From Pseudomonas sp. v388 (GTDB lineage Bacteria > Pseudomonadota > Gammaproteobacteria > Pseudomonadales > Pseudomonadaceae): a DNA stretch of 64,000 bases. The stretch's first letter is position 1. Each line of letters begins with the position of its first letter. The translations under genes and the position numbers were made by a program. The notes under the pieces are model-generated. The model worked only from the letters and a program-made list of their open reading frames with translations, was not told the DNA's origin and did not search any database. The stretch spans positions 1 to 64,000 of the forward strand of contig NZ_RHQN01000002.1 in assembly GCF_003935425.1 (NCBI RefSeq). The letters run 5' to 3'. Positions 9,323 through 17,916 of the stretch are shown here, piece after piece.

Positions 9323-9627
9323 TTTAGCGCTCGCTGGCTCTGGTCTCACAGGCCTCTTGCCAGCAACCCGAATCGTACAAACAAGACCCGCTCAGCTCTG
9401 CTAATGCGGGTTTTGTCGTTCAAGGGGCCAAATAACCTCGACTGATACAGTTTCTTTGGTTGAGATATCCAGCAGTACAGTTATCATTTCCTCAACCCGG
9501 ACAGGCTGGCGATGCGCCGCGATGACAACAGCGATAGGCGTGCGCTAGGCTTAAGCCTTATTCTGGCCGCGTGCCTCCCGGCGACCGGGACTCAATCACC
9601 GGCTTTTTCTCACGACGGACGTTAATC
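9323..9627. other. Intergenic region before the DUF2388 genes
   Basis: The 305 bp contain the DUF1127 terminator, then two direct copies of TACAGTT (9446-9452 and 9476-9482, 30 bp apart) that match the half-sites upstream of DUF1127. A 12-bp perfect palindrome AGGCTTAAGCCT lies at 9547-9558. The promoter of the DUF2388 operon must lie here, but I cannot place its boxes with confidence. Confidence 0.45.
9383..9414 (+). terminator. Terminator of the DUF1127 gene
   Basis: ACCCGC (9386-9391) pairs with GCGGGT (9406-9411), extended by A-T pairs, and is followed by TTTTG. It lies about 60 bp after the stop codon. Confidence 0.65.
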
Positions 9628-9945
9628 ATGACCCTGGTACGTATTCTCGGCGCGGCTGTTCTGCTGTCGGCAGCTGCAAGCGCTCATGCTTCGAGCTTTA
9701 TCGTCACCACTGATGCAGTGGTGGATGCGGTTGCAGCTTCGACTCATGCCACTTCGGATGCCTCGTCTTCTCTGAGAGATGACAAGATCGTTCGCGCGGC
9801 ACGTGATGAAGCCGCCAGCTTCGTCGGCAGTGCCGGTGAAATCCGTGGCGCGCAGCTTGAAGGTGCTTTGCAGCACATTCGCCAGCAGCTGCCACAGCTC
9901 CAGGCGACAGATGAGCAACTGGCCCAGGCCATCCTCGCCATCTGA
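9628..9945 (+). CDS. DUF2388 periplasmic protein, copy 1
   Basis: A 105-residue protein with a clear signal peptide (hydrophobic residues 4-16, probable cleavage after AHA). The mature part is a DUF2388 domain: alternating short residues, then DDKIVRAARDEAASFVGSAG, a GAQLEGAL helix and the closing motif AQAILAI. It is the first of three paralogues in tandem. The function is unknown; small, exported and repeated suggests an envelope or extracellular role. The ATG at 9628 is chosen because it gives a proper signal peptide. Confidence 0.82.
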   Translation: MTLVRILGAAVLLSAAASAHASSFIVTTDAVVDAVAASTHATSDASSSLRDDKIVRAARDEAASFVGSAGEIRGAQLEGALQHIRQQLPQLQATDEQLAQAILAI

Positions 9946-9951
9946 AACAAG

Positions 9952-9974
9952 CCCCGGCAGCCACATTGCCGGGG
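9952..9974 (+). terminator. Hairpin after the first DUF2388 gene
   Basis: CCCCGGCA and TGCCGGGG form a perfect 8-bp stem with a 7-nt loop, 6 bp after the stop codon. There is no T-run, so it may act as an attenuator or protect the 3' end rather than end all transcription; the next gene follows closely. Confidence 0.5.
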
Positions 9975-10034
9975 TAGCCCTTGCCAAAGCATTGCGCTAG
10001 CCTTGGCGCTCGTTTTGCCGGTCTACTAAAAGCC

Positions 10035-10340
10035 ATGCGTTTATTGCACTTCGTACTCTCTGTTCCTGTCGCCCTCCTGGCTTGCATCAGCCCAGCCCAA
10101 GCGTTCGATACGACGACCCAGAGTCTGTTCAAGACCGGGTACGTCACCAGTCAGGTCACCACCGCTCCCTTTGATAACAAGCTGGTCATGGCCGCTCAGG
10201 ATGACGCCGCGGCGTTCATCGCCAGTGACGGACAATTCAAGGGCGCCCGACTGGAAGCTGCGTTGCGCAGCCTGCGCCAGTCCCATGCAAAACTTCACGC
10301 CAGCGACCTTGAACTGGCGCAGGCAATCCTCGTCCAATAG
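10035..10340 (+). CDS. DUF2388 periplasmic protein, copy 2
   Basis: A 101-residue paralogue with a signal peptide (RLLHFVLSVPVALLACISPA, cleavage probably after AQA). The mature domain shares the core pattern of the other copies: a K-(I/V/L)-V segment, D(E/D)AA, (F/Y)(V/I)xSxG, GA(R/Q)L(E/D) and a final AIL. It has a shorter N-terminal region than copies 1 and 3. No function is known. Confidence 0.82.
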   Translation: MRLLHFVLSVPVALLACISPAQAFDTTTQSLFKTGYVTSQVTTAPFDNKLVMAAQDDAAAFIASDGQFKGARLEAALRSLRQSHAKLHASDLELAQAILVQ

Positions 10341-10379
10341 GCACTTTTTGAACCTTCGCGTTACTGGAGACGTTACTAC

Positions 10380-10700
10380 ATGCGCACCCCGCTGATTGCC
10401 GCCACCCTTGGCTTCTTGTTGATCGCCGACATCGCCCAGGCCCAGACCGTCGTGGCCACGAGCAATATCATCGTTCGCGCGTTCGGTCGCTCCATCGATT
10501 TCACCTCCGACACCACCACCTCGATCCGCGACTCCAAAGTCGTGGTTCAGGCCAAGGACGACGCTGCCAGCTATGTCGCCAGCGGTGGCGATATCCACGG
10601 AGCACAGCTCGACGCGGCTTTCGATACCTTGCGCACCCGTTTGCCGGAAGCGCGCGATGCCAGCGATCAGATTCTGGCTGAAGCAATCCTCGCATTGTGA
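10380..10700 (+). CDS. DUF2388 periplasmic protein, copy 3
   Basis: A 106-residue paralogue with a signal peptide (about residues 1-21, ending AQA). DSKVVVQAKDDAASYVASGG and GAQLDAAFDTLRTRLPEA match the family core, and it ends AEAILAL. Its stop overlaps the start of the DUF4105 gene by 4 bp (GTGA), which couples the two. This ties at least copy 3 to the large envelope protein downstream. Confidence 0.83.
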   Translation: MRTPLIAATLGFLLIADIAQAQTVVATSNIIVRAFGRSIDFTSDTTTSIRDSKVVVQAKDDAASYVASGGDIHGAQLDAAFDTLRTRLPEARDASDQILAEAILAL

Positions 10701-12658
10701 GGCGCCTCGGCGTCTGGCTGCTCGCTGGCGCGCTGGCGCTGGTCGGAACCCCTGTACTGGCCGGGCTGCGCCTGGAACTGCACGCCGACGGGCTGACCGC
10801 CGCACAACGGCAGGCCAGCCAGACGCTGCTGGACGAAGCCATCCGGGCATTGCCGCCCAGCCTGGTGCAACGGCTCGACCGCAAGGTGGATGTCGGCTGG
10901 TCCAGCGACATGCCGGTCAATGCGTATGGGCAGGCAGCCGGACCCTATCAGCTGTACCTCAATACCCGCCTGCTCACACCGCTGACCGACGGCTCGGCCG
11001 CCACTGAACAGACCGGGCGCCCGCATGGCACGGTACGTCGGGAACTGCTGGCTACCGTTGTGCATGAGCTGACTCACGTCTATGACCGCGCACGCCTGTG
11101 GTCGCCCGCCGAACGCGCCTTGATCCTGCAATGTACCCGCCGCAGCAGTACGCTGGGCAAGATCGGATTGCCCGATCACTGCCGTGGCGAAACGGAGCGA
11201 CGCTTCACCCTCAGTGACGATCCCCGGTTGCTCGACCTGGCAGGCTGGCCGCAATACGTGGGCCGACGTGGCGAACGGGAGGAGCACAATGGCCAGGTGG
11301 TTCGCAGCCCGGATCTCTATGAAATCAGCAGCCCGCTGGAATTCGTCGCGGTCAATATGGAGTACTTCCTGCTCGACCCGGCCTACGCCTGCCGTCGGCC
11401 CGCGTTGTACGCCTGGTACAAAGAGCATTTCGGCTGGGCACCGTCCGCCAAGGCAGAATGCCCGGCGTTCTATCCGTACCTGAACGCCGGCAACGATTTC
11501 GGACGTGAACCGCTCGGCAAGCTCGATCCGGAGCGCGTCTACGCTGTCGATTACCTGCTGGCCGAAGCCAATCAGAACTGGGTCAGCCGCTGGGGCCACA
11601 GCATGTTGCGCCTGGTGATCTGCAAGCCTGGCAGGCCGCGCGGCCCGGACTGTCGGCTGGATCTGGATCAACATCTGGTGTTGTCGTACCGGGCCTTCGT
11701 GGGCGATGTACAGCTTTCCAGTTGGGACGGCCTGATGGGCGCGTATCCGTCCCGGCTGTTTGTCCTGCCCTTGGCGCAGGTGATAGACGAATACACCAAG
11801 ACAGAGCTGCGCAGCCTGGCGTCCGTGCCCATCACGCTTTCACGACCCGAAATCGAAGGGCTGGTGCAACACGCTGCGCAGATGCACTGGAGCTACGACG
11901 GAAACTATTACTTCCTGTCCAATAACTGCGCGGTGGAAAACCTCAAGTTGTTACGCAGCGGCACGCACAACCCCAAGCTGGTCGGGCTGGACAGCATCTT
12001 GCCCAATGGTTTGCTGGAGGTGCTCAAGGGCAGAGGACTGGCCGACACCAGCGTGCTGGACGACCCGAAGGAAGCCTTGCGCCTGGGTTACCGTTTTGAT
12101 TCCTACCGCGACCGTTATCAGGCCATGTTTGAAGTGCTGGCAAAGAACCTGCCCATCACTCAGACCACCGTGGAAGACTGGCTGTCGCAACCTGCCGAAG
12201 AACGCCGCCAATGGTTCGCGAAAGCGGACCTGCGCACCAGTGCCGCCATCCTGCTGCTGGAGCAGGCCAGCCTGCGCCGTCAGTTGCTGGTTGCCCAGGA
12301 CGAGGTGAAGCAGCGTTATCTGGGCGCTCGCGACCAGCACAAAGGCAGCGTTTCCAACGCGACGCGCACCTTGCAGGAATTACTGGCCAGCAGCGGTTTC
12401 CTGAGTCGGCCGGCCGAATTGCTGGGCAGCGATGGCTATGGACTGCCCCAGGCCGGGGAATGGACCCGGCTGGAAGCGGAGAGCAGCCAGCGCCAGAAGC
12501 AGTTGAAACGCCTCACCGGCGATCTGGACAAGGAAGTACGCGCCTTGCTGGAGCCTGAGCGCGCGAGGGAAATTGCCGCCAACGAGGCCAACCTCAAGCA
12601 GGTCGGCGAGCATTTGCGAACATTGCACAAGGCGGCCGGCGGCTTGCAGCTGCCTTGA
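10697..12658 (+). CDS. Large exported DUF4105 protein with an HExxH motif
   Basis: A 653-residue protein with a signal peptide (about 1-22, GTPVLA). The N-terminal region carries VVHELTHVYD, an HExxH zinc-protease motif (His123, Glu124, His127), followed by EFVAVNMEYFLLDP (about 215-228), where Glu215 or Glu222 could be a third ligand. The DUF4105 region follows, with NWVSRWGHSMLRL (His301) and YYFLSNNCAVENLKLL (Cys411), then an alpha-helical, charged C-terminus (about 500-653) with coiled-coil character. It starts at a GTG overlapping the stop of DUF2388 copy 3. The family is uncharacterised; a peptidase or hydrolase role in the envelope is my inference from the motifs. Confidence 0.8.
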   Translation: MRRLGVWLLAGALALVGTPVLAGLRLELHADGLTAAQRQASQTLLDEAIRALPPSLVQRLDRKVDVGWSSDMPVNAYGQAAGPYQLYLNTRLLTPLTDGSAATEQTGRPHGTVRRELLATVVHELTHVYDRARLWSPAERALILQCTRRSSTLGKIGLPDHCRGETERRFTLSDDPRLLDLAGWPQYVGRRGEREEHNGQVVRSPDLYEISSPLEFVAVNMEYFLLDPAYACRRPALYAWYKEHFGWAPSAKAECPAFYPYLNAGNDFGREPLGKLDPERVYAVDYLLAEANQNWVSRWGHSMLRLVICKPGRPRGPDCRLDLDQHLVLSYRAFVGDVQLSSWDGLMGAYPSRLFVLPLAQVIDEYTKTELRSLASVPITLSRPEIEGLVQHAAQMHWSYDGNYYFLSNNCAVENLKLLRSGTHNPKLVGLDSILPNGLLEVLKGRGLADTSVLDDPKEALRLGYRFDSYRDRYQAMFEVLAKNLPITQTTVEDWLSQPAEERRQWFAKADLRTSAAILLLEQASLRRQLLVAQDEVKQRYLGARDQHKGSVSNATRTLQELLASSGFLSRPAELLGSDGYGLPQAGEWTRLEAESSQRQKQLKRLTGDLDKEVRALLEPERAREIAANEANLKQVGEHLRTLHKAAGGLQLP

Positions 12659-13036
12659 TCAGCGGGTTTTCTTGCGGGGCTTGAGATACTTGGTCAGGCC
12701 CTGGAACCAGATCACCAGCGCAGGATTGCCTTTGATCTGGATGTCCTTGTCCTGAATGCCCTTCATGAACGCCAGCTGTTTGTTGCTCGCCTGCAAGGTG
12801 GCGAAGCCGTAGGCGGCGTCCCGGAAGGAAATGGCGAAAGCAGGCTCGGCAACCGTGCCGGAAGCGCTACGGATTCGTTCGCCGCTGACGACGTAATGAC
12901 GCGCCACCTTGCCGTCGGCCGTTTGCAGTTGAAAGGTCAGATCCTTGCCAGACAATTGTTGTTGAAAGGCAGCATTGTTTCGGCTGGCGCGTGCCATCAA
13001 CAGTCCCAGCATCCAGAGTAAAAAACGGAACTTCAT
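12659..13036 (-). CDS. Small uncharacterised membrane-anchored protein
   Basis: A 125-residue protein starting MKFRFLLWMLGLLMARASR, a hydrophobic N-terminal helix that is a membrane anchor or an uncleaved signal. The remainder (FQQQLSGKDLTFQLQTADGK, then YAFATLQ-like strands and a basic tail LKPRKKTR) resembles the beta-rich SCP2-like lipid-binding fold, but that is only an impression. I do not recognise a function. The ATG at 13036 is preferred over an upstream start that would add unrelated residues. It converges with the DUF4105 gene with no gap. Confidence 0.65.
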   Translation of the reverse strand: MKFRFLLWMLGLLMARASRNNAAFQQQLSGKDLTFQLQTADGKVARHYVVSGERIRSASGTVAEPAFAISFRDAAYGFATLQASNKQLAFMKGIQDKDIQIKGNPALVIWFQGLTKYLKPRKKTR

Positions 13037-13198
13037 ACGTACTGCCTCACCAAGGTTGGATCGCTGGACGCGATCAGCGCGGCAGTTTAACGGTAAATTT
13101 TCATGAAGATCTGTAGGACGATTCCGCTTTTTCTGAGCGCCCGTGAAGAATGCTCCGCAAAAGCGCTGCTCCGAACCGGAACAGCGCCTCACAGCCAC

Positions 13199-13642
13199 TC
13201 AGCGGATGCTGTTGATGCTGCCTTTGTTGCCGGTGACTTTCACGTTCACCGTCTTGAAGATGAAGTAGTCGTTGACGCTGACTTCATAACGCGGCGCGAC
13301 GATCAGGTCGGCACCGGAAGACTTGACCGCCTTGTAGGCGGCAGCGGCTTTGGTGGTTCCTACTGGATCAGGAATCGGCAGCAGTCCGCCACCGCTGCTT
13401 GCACCAGCGCCGTAGGTAACGCCATCGGCAAACTGGGTGTCGCCACCGAAGGCGAAGAAGTTGAACAGGATCTTGGTCGACGATTCACCGGTGATGGTAC
13501 CGCCTACCTTGACGTCCGCTTTCAGGTCAGTCTTCACCGAGCCATCCAGCGGTGCCGACGGCTGGCTCACGTTGTAACTCACGCAGCCGCTGGTGGTAGC
13601 GATCAGCGTTGCAACCGCAGCGGACATCCATAGCTTTTTCAT
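13199..13642 (-). CDS. Putative lipoprotein of unknown function
   Basis: A 147-residue protein with a lipoprotein signal: MKKLWMSAAVATLIATTSGC, with the lipobox cysteine at residue 20. The mature part is rich in Gly, Ser and Thr, with short beta-like segments (SVKTDLKADVKVGGTITGES; GADLIVAPRYEVSVNDYFIF). It is probably anchored in the outer membrane. It is monocistronic or followed by the 12659 gene about 160 bp downstream on the same strand. Confidence 0.78.
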   Translation of the reverse strand: MKKLWMSAAVATLIATTSGCVSYNVSQPSAPLDGSVKTDLKADVKVGGTITGESSTKILFNFFAFGGDTQFADGVTYGAGASSGGGLLPIPDPVGTTKAAAAYKAVKSSGADLIVAPRYEVSVNDYFIFKTVNVKVTGNKGSINSIR

Positions 13643-13834
13643 TCGTGATTTCCCAAATGTAGTTTATGAGGTGCAGCAGGGGCGCGACTTTAAGGGAATC
13701 GGCGAAGTGAAAAAGTCAGGAAAATCTGCGTTAGGGTGAGGTAAATGAATACCACCAAGTAGGAAATATCCTGTGTTTAACAGGAGCAGTGCCTGGCGGC
13801 AGTATCGACCAGACCGAAGGCGTAACCGGAAACG

Positions 13835-13869
13835 AAAAACGGGCACCCAAGCTGGTTGGTGTGCCCGTT
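13835..13869 (-). terminator. Terminator of the HU gene
   Basis: On the minus strand ACGGGCAC pairs with GTGCCCGT around a partly paired loop, then TTTTTCG follows. It begins about 40 bp after the HU stop codon. Confidence 0.75.
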
Positions 13870-13908
13870 CTGATCGCTGCCCGCCTCATGCAAGGCGCAC
13901 AGCCGGTA

Positions 13909-14184
13909 TCACGGATTGACGCTGTCTTTGAGCGCTTTGCCCGGTTTGAAGGCGACGGTATTGCTGGCTTTGATCTTTACCGGCTCACCGGTCTGCGGGT
14001 TCTTGCCGGTGCGGGCACCACGATGACGTTGCAGAAAGGTGCCGAAACCGACCAGGGTAACGCTGTCTTTCCGGTGCAACGCATTGGTGATTTCTTCGAG
14101 AACGGCGTTGAGGACGCGATTGGATTGTTCTTTGGTGAGGTCCGCCTTTTCAGCGATGGCGGCTGCTAGATCTGGTTTACGCAT
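13909..14184 (-). CDS. hupA: HU family DNA-binding protein
   Basis: A 91-residue histone-like protein. MRKPDLAAAIAEKADLTKEQ is the helical dimerisation region; GFGTFLQRHRGARTGKNPQT and GEPVKIKASNTVAFKPGK form the DNA-grasping beta arms with the HU signature. It bends and compacts DNA as a dimer. Of the several HU genes usual in Pseudomonas, the position next to the rubredoxin genes fits the one named hupA; the symbol rests on synteny. A terminator follows it and it is transcribed alone. Confidence 0.88.
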   Translation of the reverse strand: MRKPDLAAAIAEKADLTKEQSNRVLNAVLEEITNALHRKDSVTLVGFGTFLQRHRGARTGKNPQTGEPVKIKASNTVAFKPGKALKDSVNP

Positions 14185-14369
14185 ATGAAGCCTCTTTACG
14201 GTTTTTGTTTTTATGTCCCGCGCCGCAGTGAATACGGCAACAAGGCACCGCAACGGCTCTACGTTGCGGCAGACGTGAACGAGAATGGCATGCCGCCGAA
14301 GCCCGCGCCAGTACATGCGGCGCGATATTCGAAAGAAAAGAGCGGGCTATCCGACAAAACGAACCGAAA

Positions 14370-15518
14370 TCAGCTCAGCAGTGCGGGAAGCACCTTGTTT
14401 AGAGCGAGTTTTTGCATAACGGCCGTTCCGGTCAGCGCGTAACCCAGCAACTGGCCCTCAGGCCCATGGCACAAGGCGGTGATATCAAGCCCCTGCCCTT
14501 CTACGCTCCAGACACCGTCCAGGCCTCGCGGTGGCGGCGAGACCACCAGCGGGCAGGCCGGAGTCTTCACTGTGATGGGCATCGGCCCGTACTTGACGCT
14601 CGTCGGCACGCCGGAAAGCGTCTGGGCCAAGGCCCGGGCGCACGACATCAGCGGCATGACATACAGCAGATTCAGTCCGTCGACCTCTGCGCAATCACCC
14701 AAGGCATGGATATTGGCGTGGGAAGTCCGCAGATGACGGTCAACCAGAATCCCGCGACCAATCTGCAGACCGGCAGCTGCGGCCAGCTCTACTCTTGGAC
14801 GCAGTCCGATGGCCGAAACCACCAGATCGCAGCCGATGACCTGTCCATCGGACAAATGTGCCTCGAGACCGGCATCGGTACGCTCCAGGCGCGTCAGCAC
14901 CGGGCCCAGATGAAACCGCGCGCCCAGTGCTTCGAGTCCGGCCTGGACGGCGTTGGCGGCAGGCGCCGGCAAGAGGGTCGGCATGACCTGCTCGCAAGGC
15001 GCTACCAGATCGACTTCGTAGCCGCCCAGGATCAGGTCGTTGGCGAACTCACACCCGATCAGGCCCGCGCCCAGGATCAGCACCCGGCGCTGGCCGGCGG
15101 CCGCCGCACGAAAACGCGCATAGTCCTGCAAATCGTTGATTGGGAAAACGGCGTCGGCCGCGTCGCCCTGTATCGGCACCTCAATGGCCTCGGCGCCCCA
15201 GGCCAGGACCAGATCTCGGTAATACACCGCTTCTTCGCCCAGCCAGACCCGTTTGTGGCCCGGATCGATGCCGCTGATCCGCGTATGGGTGCGGATCTCG
15301 GCGCGCAGCTGCTCGGCCATCGCGCCCGGCTCAGCCATGCTCAGGCCGTCGGCATCCTTGTTCTTGCCGAAGCCGGTGGAGAGCATCGGCTTGGAATAGG
15401 AACGACCGTCATCGGCCGTGATCAGCAACAGCGGGGTGTCGCTGTCCAGCTTGCGAAACTCCCGAGCGAGGTTGTAACCCGCAAGACCGGTACCGATGAT
15501 GACGACAGGTGCGCTCAT
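14370..15518 (-). CDS. Rubredoxin-NAD(+) reductase
   Basis: A 382-residue FAD/NAD(P)-dependent reductase that passes electrons from NADH to rubredoxin. The FAD motif [20 protein letters not shown] lies at residues 3-22, the NAD motif [20 protein letters not shown] at about 145-164, and the second FAD motif [14 protein letters not shown] at about 270-283. The ATG at 15518 has AGGAAG 6-11 bp upstream and is preferred over a start 18 bp earlier. It lies 24 bp after the rubredoxin stop, so the two form an operon. Electron acceptors beyond rubredoxin, such as an alkane hydroxylase or oxidative-stress enzymes, are not encoded nearby. Confidence 0.9.
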   Translation of the reverse strand: MSAPVVIIGTGLAGYNLAREFRKLDSDTPLLLITADDGRSYSKPMLSTGFGKNKDADGLSMAEPGAMAEQLRAEIRTHTRISGIDPGHKRVWLGEEAVYYRDLVLAWGAEAIEVPIQGDAADAVFPINDLQDYARFRAAAAGQRRVLILGAGLIGCEFANDLILGGYEVDLVAPCEQVMPTLLPAPAANAVQAGLEALGARFHLGPVLTRLERTDAGLEAHLSDGQVIGCDLVVSAIGLRPRVELAAAAGLQIGRGILVDRHLRTSHANIHALGDCAEVDGLNLLYVMPLMSCARALAQTLSGVPTSVKYGPMPITVKTPACPLVVSPPPRGLDGVWSVEGQGLDITALCHGPEGQLLGYALTGTAVMQKLALNKVLPALLS

Positions 15519-15542
15519 TACTCTTCCTAAGGACAAAGGGGA

Positions 15543-15710
15543 TCAGGCGATTTCAATCATTTCGAAGTCGATCTTGCCGACTCCGCAATCCGGGCACAGC
15601 CAGTCTTCCGGGACGTCTTGCCAGAGCGTGCCCGGCGCAATCCCGTCATCCGGCCAGCCGTCGGCTTCGTTATAGATCAGGCCACAGACAATGCATTGCC
15701 ACTTCTTCAT
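15543..15710 (-). CDS. rubA: Rubredoxin
   Basis: A 55-residue rubredoxin with both iron-binding knuckles: [10 protein letters not shown] (Cys6, Cys9) and LCPDCGVGK (Cys39, Cys42). The one iron atom carries single electrons. It is first in a two-gene operon with its reductase. Pseudomonas often has two tandem rubredoxins here; only one is present in this window. Confidence 0.96.
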   Translation of the reverse strand: MKKWQCIVCGLIYNEADGWPDDGIAPGTLWQDVPEDWLCPDCGVGKIDFEMIEIA

Positions 15711-15895
15711 GATTCGGTTCTCTTGAGGCTCGGTTATTACGGCGTGGCGGTCGTTTGCCGCCTGAACGGGGTTTGTACTGATCGGGGCGCCCGGATGCAA
15801 GTCTGATTGTGTCAGTGAACGCAACCCCGGTCGTCGGTCGGCCATGGCAATCGTGCTAAGCTCGCGCCCTCGATGATTGCCGATAATCGCTTACC

Positions 15896-16456
15896 GTGAC
15901 CCAGCAAAGCCCAGCGTTTCCGTCCCCTTCCTGGCTTGAGCGCGAGCAACTGATCGACGCTCCCGCGCCGTCGATGCTCGACTGGCTGTTCAATCAGGAC
16001 TCCCTGACCCGCCGTCTTACGCGCTTGTCCGACAACGGCTTCAGCGTGACCCCATTGCTGGAAGGCTGGCAACCGCTACGCGACGACGAGTGCGCCGCGC
16101 TGGGTCTGCCCGCTGCCAGTGAAGGCTGGGTGCGCGAAGTGTATCTGCGCGGTCACGGTGACAAGTGGGTATTCGCTCGCAGTGTCGCGGCACGCAGCGC
16201 CTTGCAGGCGGGCGGCCTGCACATGGATGAACTGGGCACGCGCTCGCTGGGCGAGTTGTTGTTCAGCGATCCGGCATTCGCGCGCGGCCCTCTCCAGATA
16301 TGCCGCTACCCGGCGGCCTGGCTGCCGACGGCCGACGCCGCCCAGGGGCTGTGGGCGCGCCGCTCGCTTTTCAGCCGGGGACCGTTGAGCGTGGTCGTGG
16401 CGGAAGTTTTCCTGCCCAACCTGTGGAACGCGATTCAGACCAAGGAACACCGCTGA
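15896..16456 (+). CDS. ubiC: Chorismate--pyruvate lyase
   Basis: A 186-residue chorismate lyase that makes 4-hydroxybenzoate and pyruvate, the first step of ubiquinone synthesis. [20 protein letters not shown], then DSLTRRL and the [11 protein letters not shown] segment (about residues 84-102) are typical. It starts at a GTG (15896) and its TGA overlaps the ubiA ATG by one base, so translation is coupled. It is divergent from the rubredoxin operon with 185 bp between. Confidence 0.93.
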   Translation: MTQQSPAFPSPSWLEREQLIDAPAPSMLDWLFNQDSLTRRLTRLSDNGFSVTPLLEGWQPLRDDECAALGLPAASEGWVREVYLRGHGDKWVFARSVAARSALQAGGLHMDELGTRSLGELLFSDPAFARGPLQICRYPAAWLPTADAAQGLWARRSLFSRGPLSVVVAEVFLPNLWNAIQTKEHR

Positions 16457-17346
16457 TGTACCAGTCCCTGCTCAAATCCTTCAATCGAATCACCCCCCGC
16501 GCCTGGGACTTCATCCAGTTGACGCGCATGGACAAGCCGATCGGTATTTATCTGCTGCTGTGGCCCACGTTGTGGGCAGTGTGGATCGCCGGTAAAGGTT
16601 CGCCATCGCTGGCAAACGTCATGATTTTCGTCATTGGCGTGTTTCTGATGCGTGCCGCAGGCTGCGTGATCAACGATTACGCCGACCGCAAGGTCGACGG
16701 CCACGTCAAGCGCACCGAGCAGCGGCCACTGGTCAGCGGCCGGGTCAGCAGCCGCGAAGCCCTGGTGCTGTTCGCGGTACTGGTGGGGCTGAGTTTTCTG
16801 CTGGTATTGATGACCAACGCGACGACAGTGTGGCTGTCCTTCGGCGGCCTGGCGCTGGCGGCCTGCTACCCGTTCATGAAGCGTTATACCTACTACCCGC
16901 AAGTGGTGCTGGGCGCCGCGTTTTCATGGGGCATGCCCATGGCGTTCACTGCCGAAACCGGTGAACTGCCCGCCGCCGCATGGCTGTTGTACATTGCCAA
17001 TCTGCTGTGGACCGTCGGCTACGACACCTACTACGCCATGGTGGATCGCGATGACGACTTGAAGATCGGCGTCAAATCCACCGCCGTGCTGTTCGGCGAC
17101 GCCGACCGGGTCATCATTGTTACCCTTCAAGGCCTGGCGCTGTTCTGCCTGGCGCTGGCCGGGGCGCGCTTCGAGCTGGGGACGTTCTTTTATATGGGCC
17201 TGGTGGTGGCCGCCGGGTGTTTTGCCTGGCAATTCTGGAGCACCCGACTGCGCGAACGGGACGCCTGCTTCAAGGCATTCCTGCACAATCATTGGGCGGG
17301 GCTGGCGATTTTCCTGGGGATCGTCGCCGATTACGCACTCCGCTGA
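16456..17346 (+). CDS. ubiA: 4-hydroxybenzoate octaprenyltransferase
   Basis: A 296-residue integral membrane prenyltransferase that joins a polyprenyl chain to 4-hydroxybenzoate. The two Mg-diphosphate motifs are visible: [15 protein letters not shown] (first Asp-rich loop) and [19 protein letters not shown] (second loop). About eight to nine transmembrane helices. The ATG at 16456 overlaps the ubiC stop; a longer frame from 16300 runs through ubiC out of frame and is discarded. Confidence 0.96.
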   Translation: MYQSLLKSFNRITPRAWDFIQLTRMDKPIGIYLLLWPTLWAVWIAGKGSPSLANVMIFVIGVFLMRAAGCVINDYADRKVDGHVKRTEQRPLVSGRVSSREALVLFAVLVGLSFLLVLMTNATTVWLSFGGLALAACYPFMKRYTYYPQVVLGAAFSWGMPMAFTAETGELPAAAWLLYIANLLWTVGYDTYYAMVDRDDDLKIGVKSTAVLFGDADRVIIVTLQGLALFCLALAGARFELGTFFYMGLVVAAGCFAWQFWSTRLRERDACFKAFLHNHWAGLAIFLGIVADYALR

Positions 17347-17370
17347 GCGGCCGACACGGGCCGGCCGCTC
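17345..17370. terminator. Hairpin between ubiA and the convergent secreted-protein gene
   Basis: GAGCGGCCG and CGGCCGCTC form a perfect 9-bp stem, overlapping the ubiA stop codon. It has no T-run on either strand but lies exactly between two convergent genes and may serve both. Confidence 0.5.
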
Positions 17371-17378
17371 GTCCGGGT

Positions 17379-17756
17379 TCAGGGTTTGGCAACGTGCCAG
17401 ACCCCGCCCTTGCCATCGCCTTCCACGTCCCCGGCTTTCTTGTCACTCTTGAACGTGTAGACCGGTTTGCCGTCATAGGCCCACTGCCGCGTCTTGTCGT
17501 CACGGGTAATGACCGTCCACTTGCCTTGCGCCGAACTGTCGGCCTCGGCCGCCAGCGGCGGCCAGTTGGCAGCGCATTGGTCGTTACAGGCGGACTTGCC
17601 GGCCGTGTCCTTGTCGAAGGTGTACAACGTCATGCCTTCATGATCGACCAGCTTGCCGCCCTCCACCATCGCCGGCTCGGCGGCCAGCGCCATGCCGGAC
17701 GAGGCCAGCAACGCCGCCGCCAGCAGGCCCTTCAATGCAGCAGGTAAATTAGCCAT
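17379..17756 (-). CDS. Secreted repeat protein with Y-x-(F/Y/W)-x-x-D motifs
   Basis: A 125-residue exported protein with a signal peptide (about 1-25, ending ALA). It has two copies of the motif that defines this small family: GMTLYTFDKD (about 41-50) and GKPVYTFKSD (about 96-105), each followed by a Gly/Lys-rich turn. Cys57 and Cys61 (SACNDQCAANWPPL) are likely to form a disulfide. The family is common in Pseudomonas and has no settled function. The ATG at 17756 has GAGGA upstream. Confidence 0.8.
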   Translation of the reverse strand: MANLPAALKGLLAAALLASSGMALAAEPAMVEGGKLVDHEGMTLYTFDKDTAGKSACNDQCAANWPPLAAEADSSAQGKWTVITRDDKTRQWAYDGKPVYTFKSDKKAGDVEGDGKGGVWHVAKP

Positions 17757-17846
17757 CGGTACGTCCTCTTGTTGTTGTGGAACCACTACAGCCAGGTCGA
17801 CCAAGCTTAGCCTCGCGTTCGGATACCGTGCTAGCCTCCTCGCAAC

Positions 17847-17864
17847 CTGTCACACGACTGCAAT
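17847..17864 (+). promoter_or_regulatory. Pho box of phoB
   Basis: CTGTCAC (17847-17853) and CTGCAAT (17858-17864) are two heptamers 11 bp apart, matching the PhoB-binding pattern of CTGTCAT repeats. A possible -10 box (TATCTA, 17873-17878) stands about 8 bp further on, so the Pho box takes the place of the -35 element. This indicates autoregulation of phoBR under phosphate starvation. Confidence 0.75.
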
Positions 17865-17916
17865 AATTCCGTTATCTAATGCGCCCCAAGACAGTTAAAT
17901 GACAAGAGGTTCAAGC

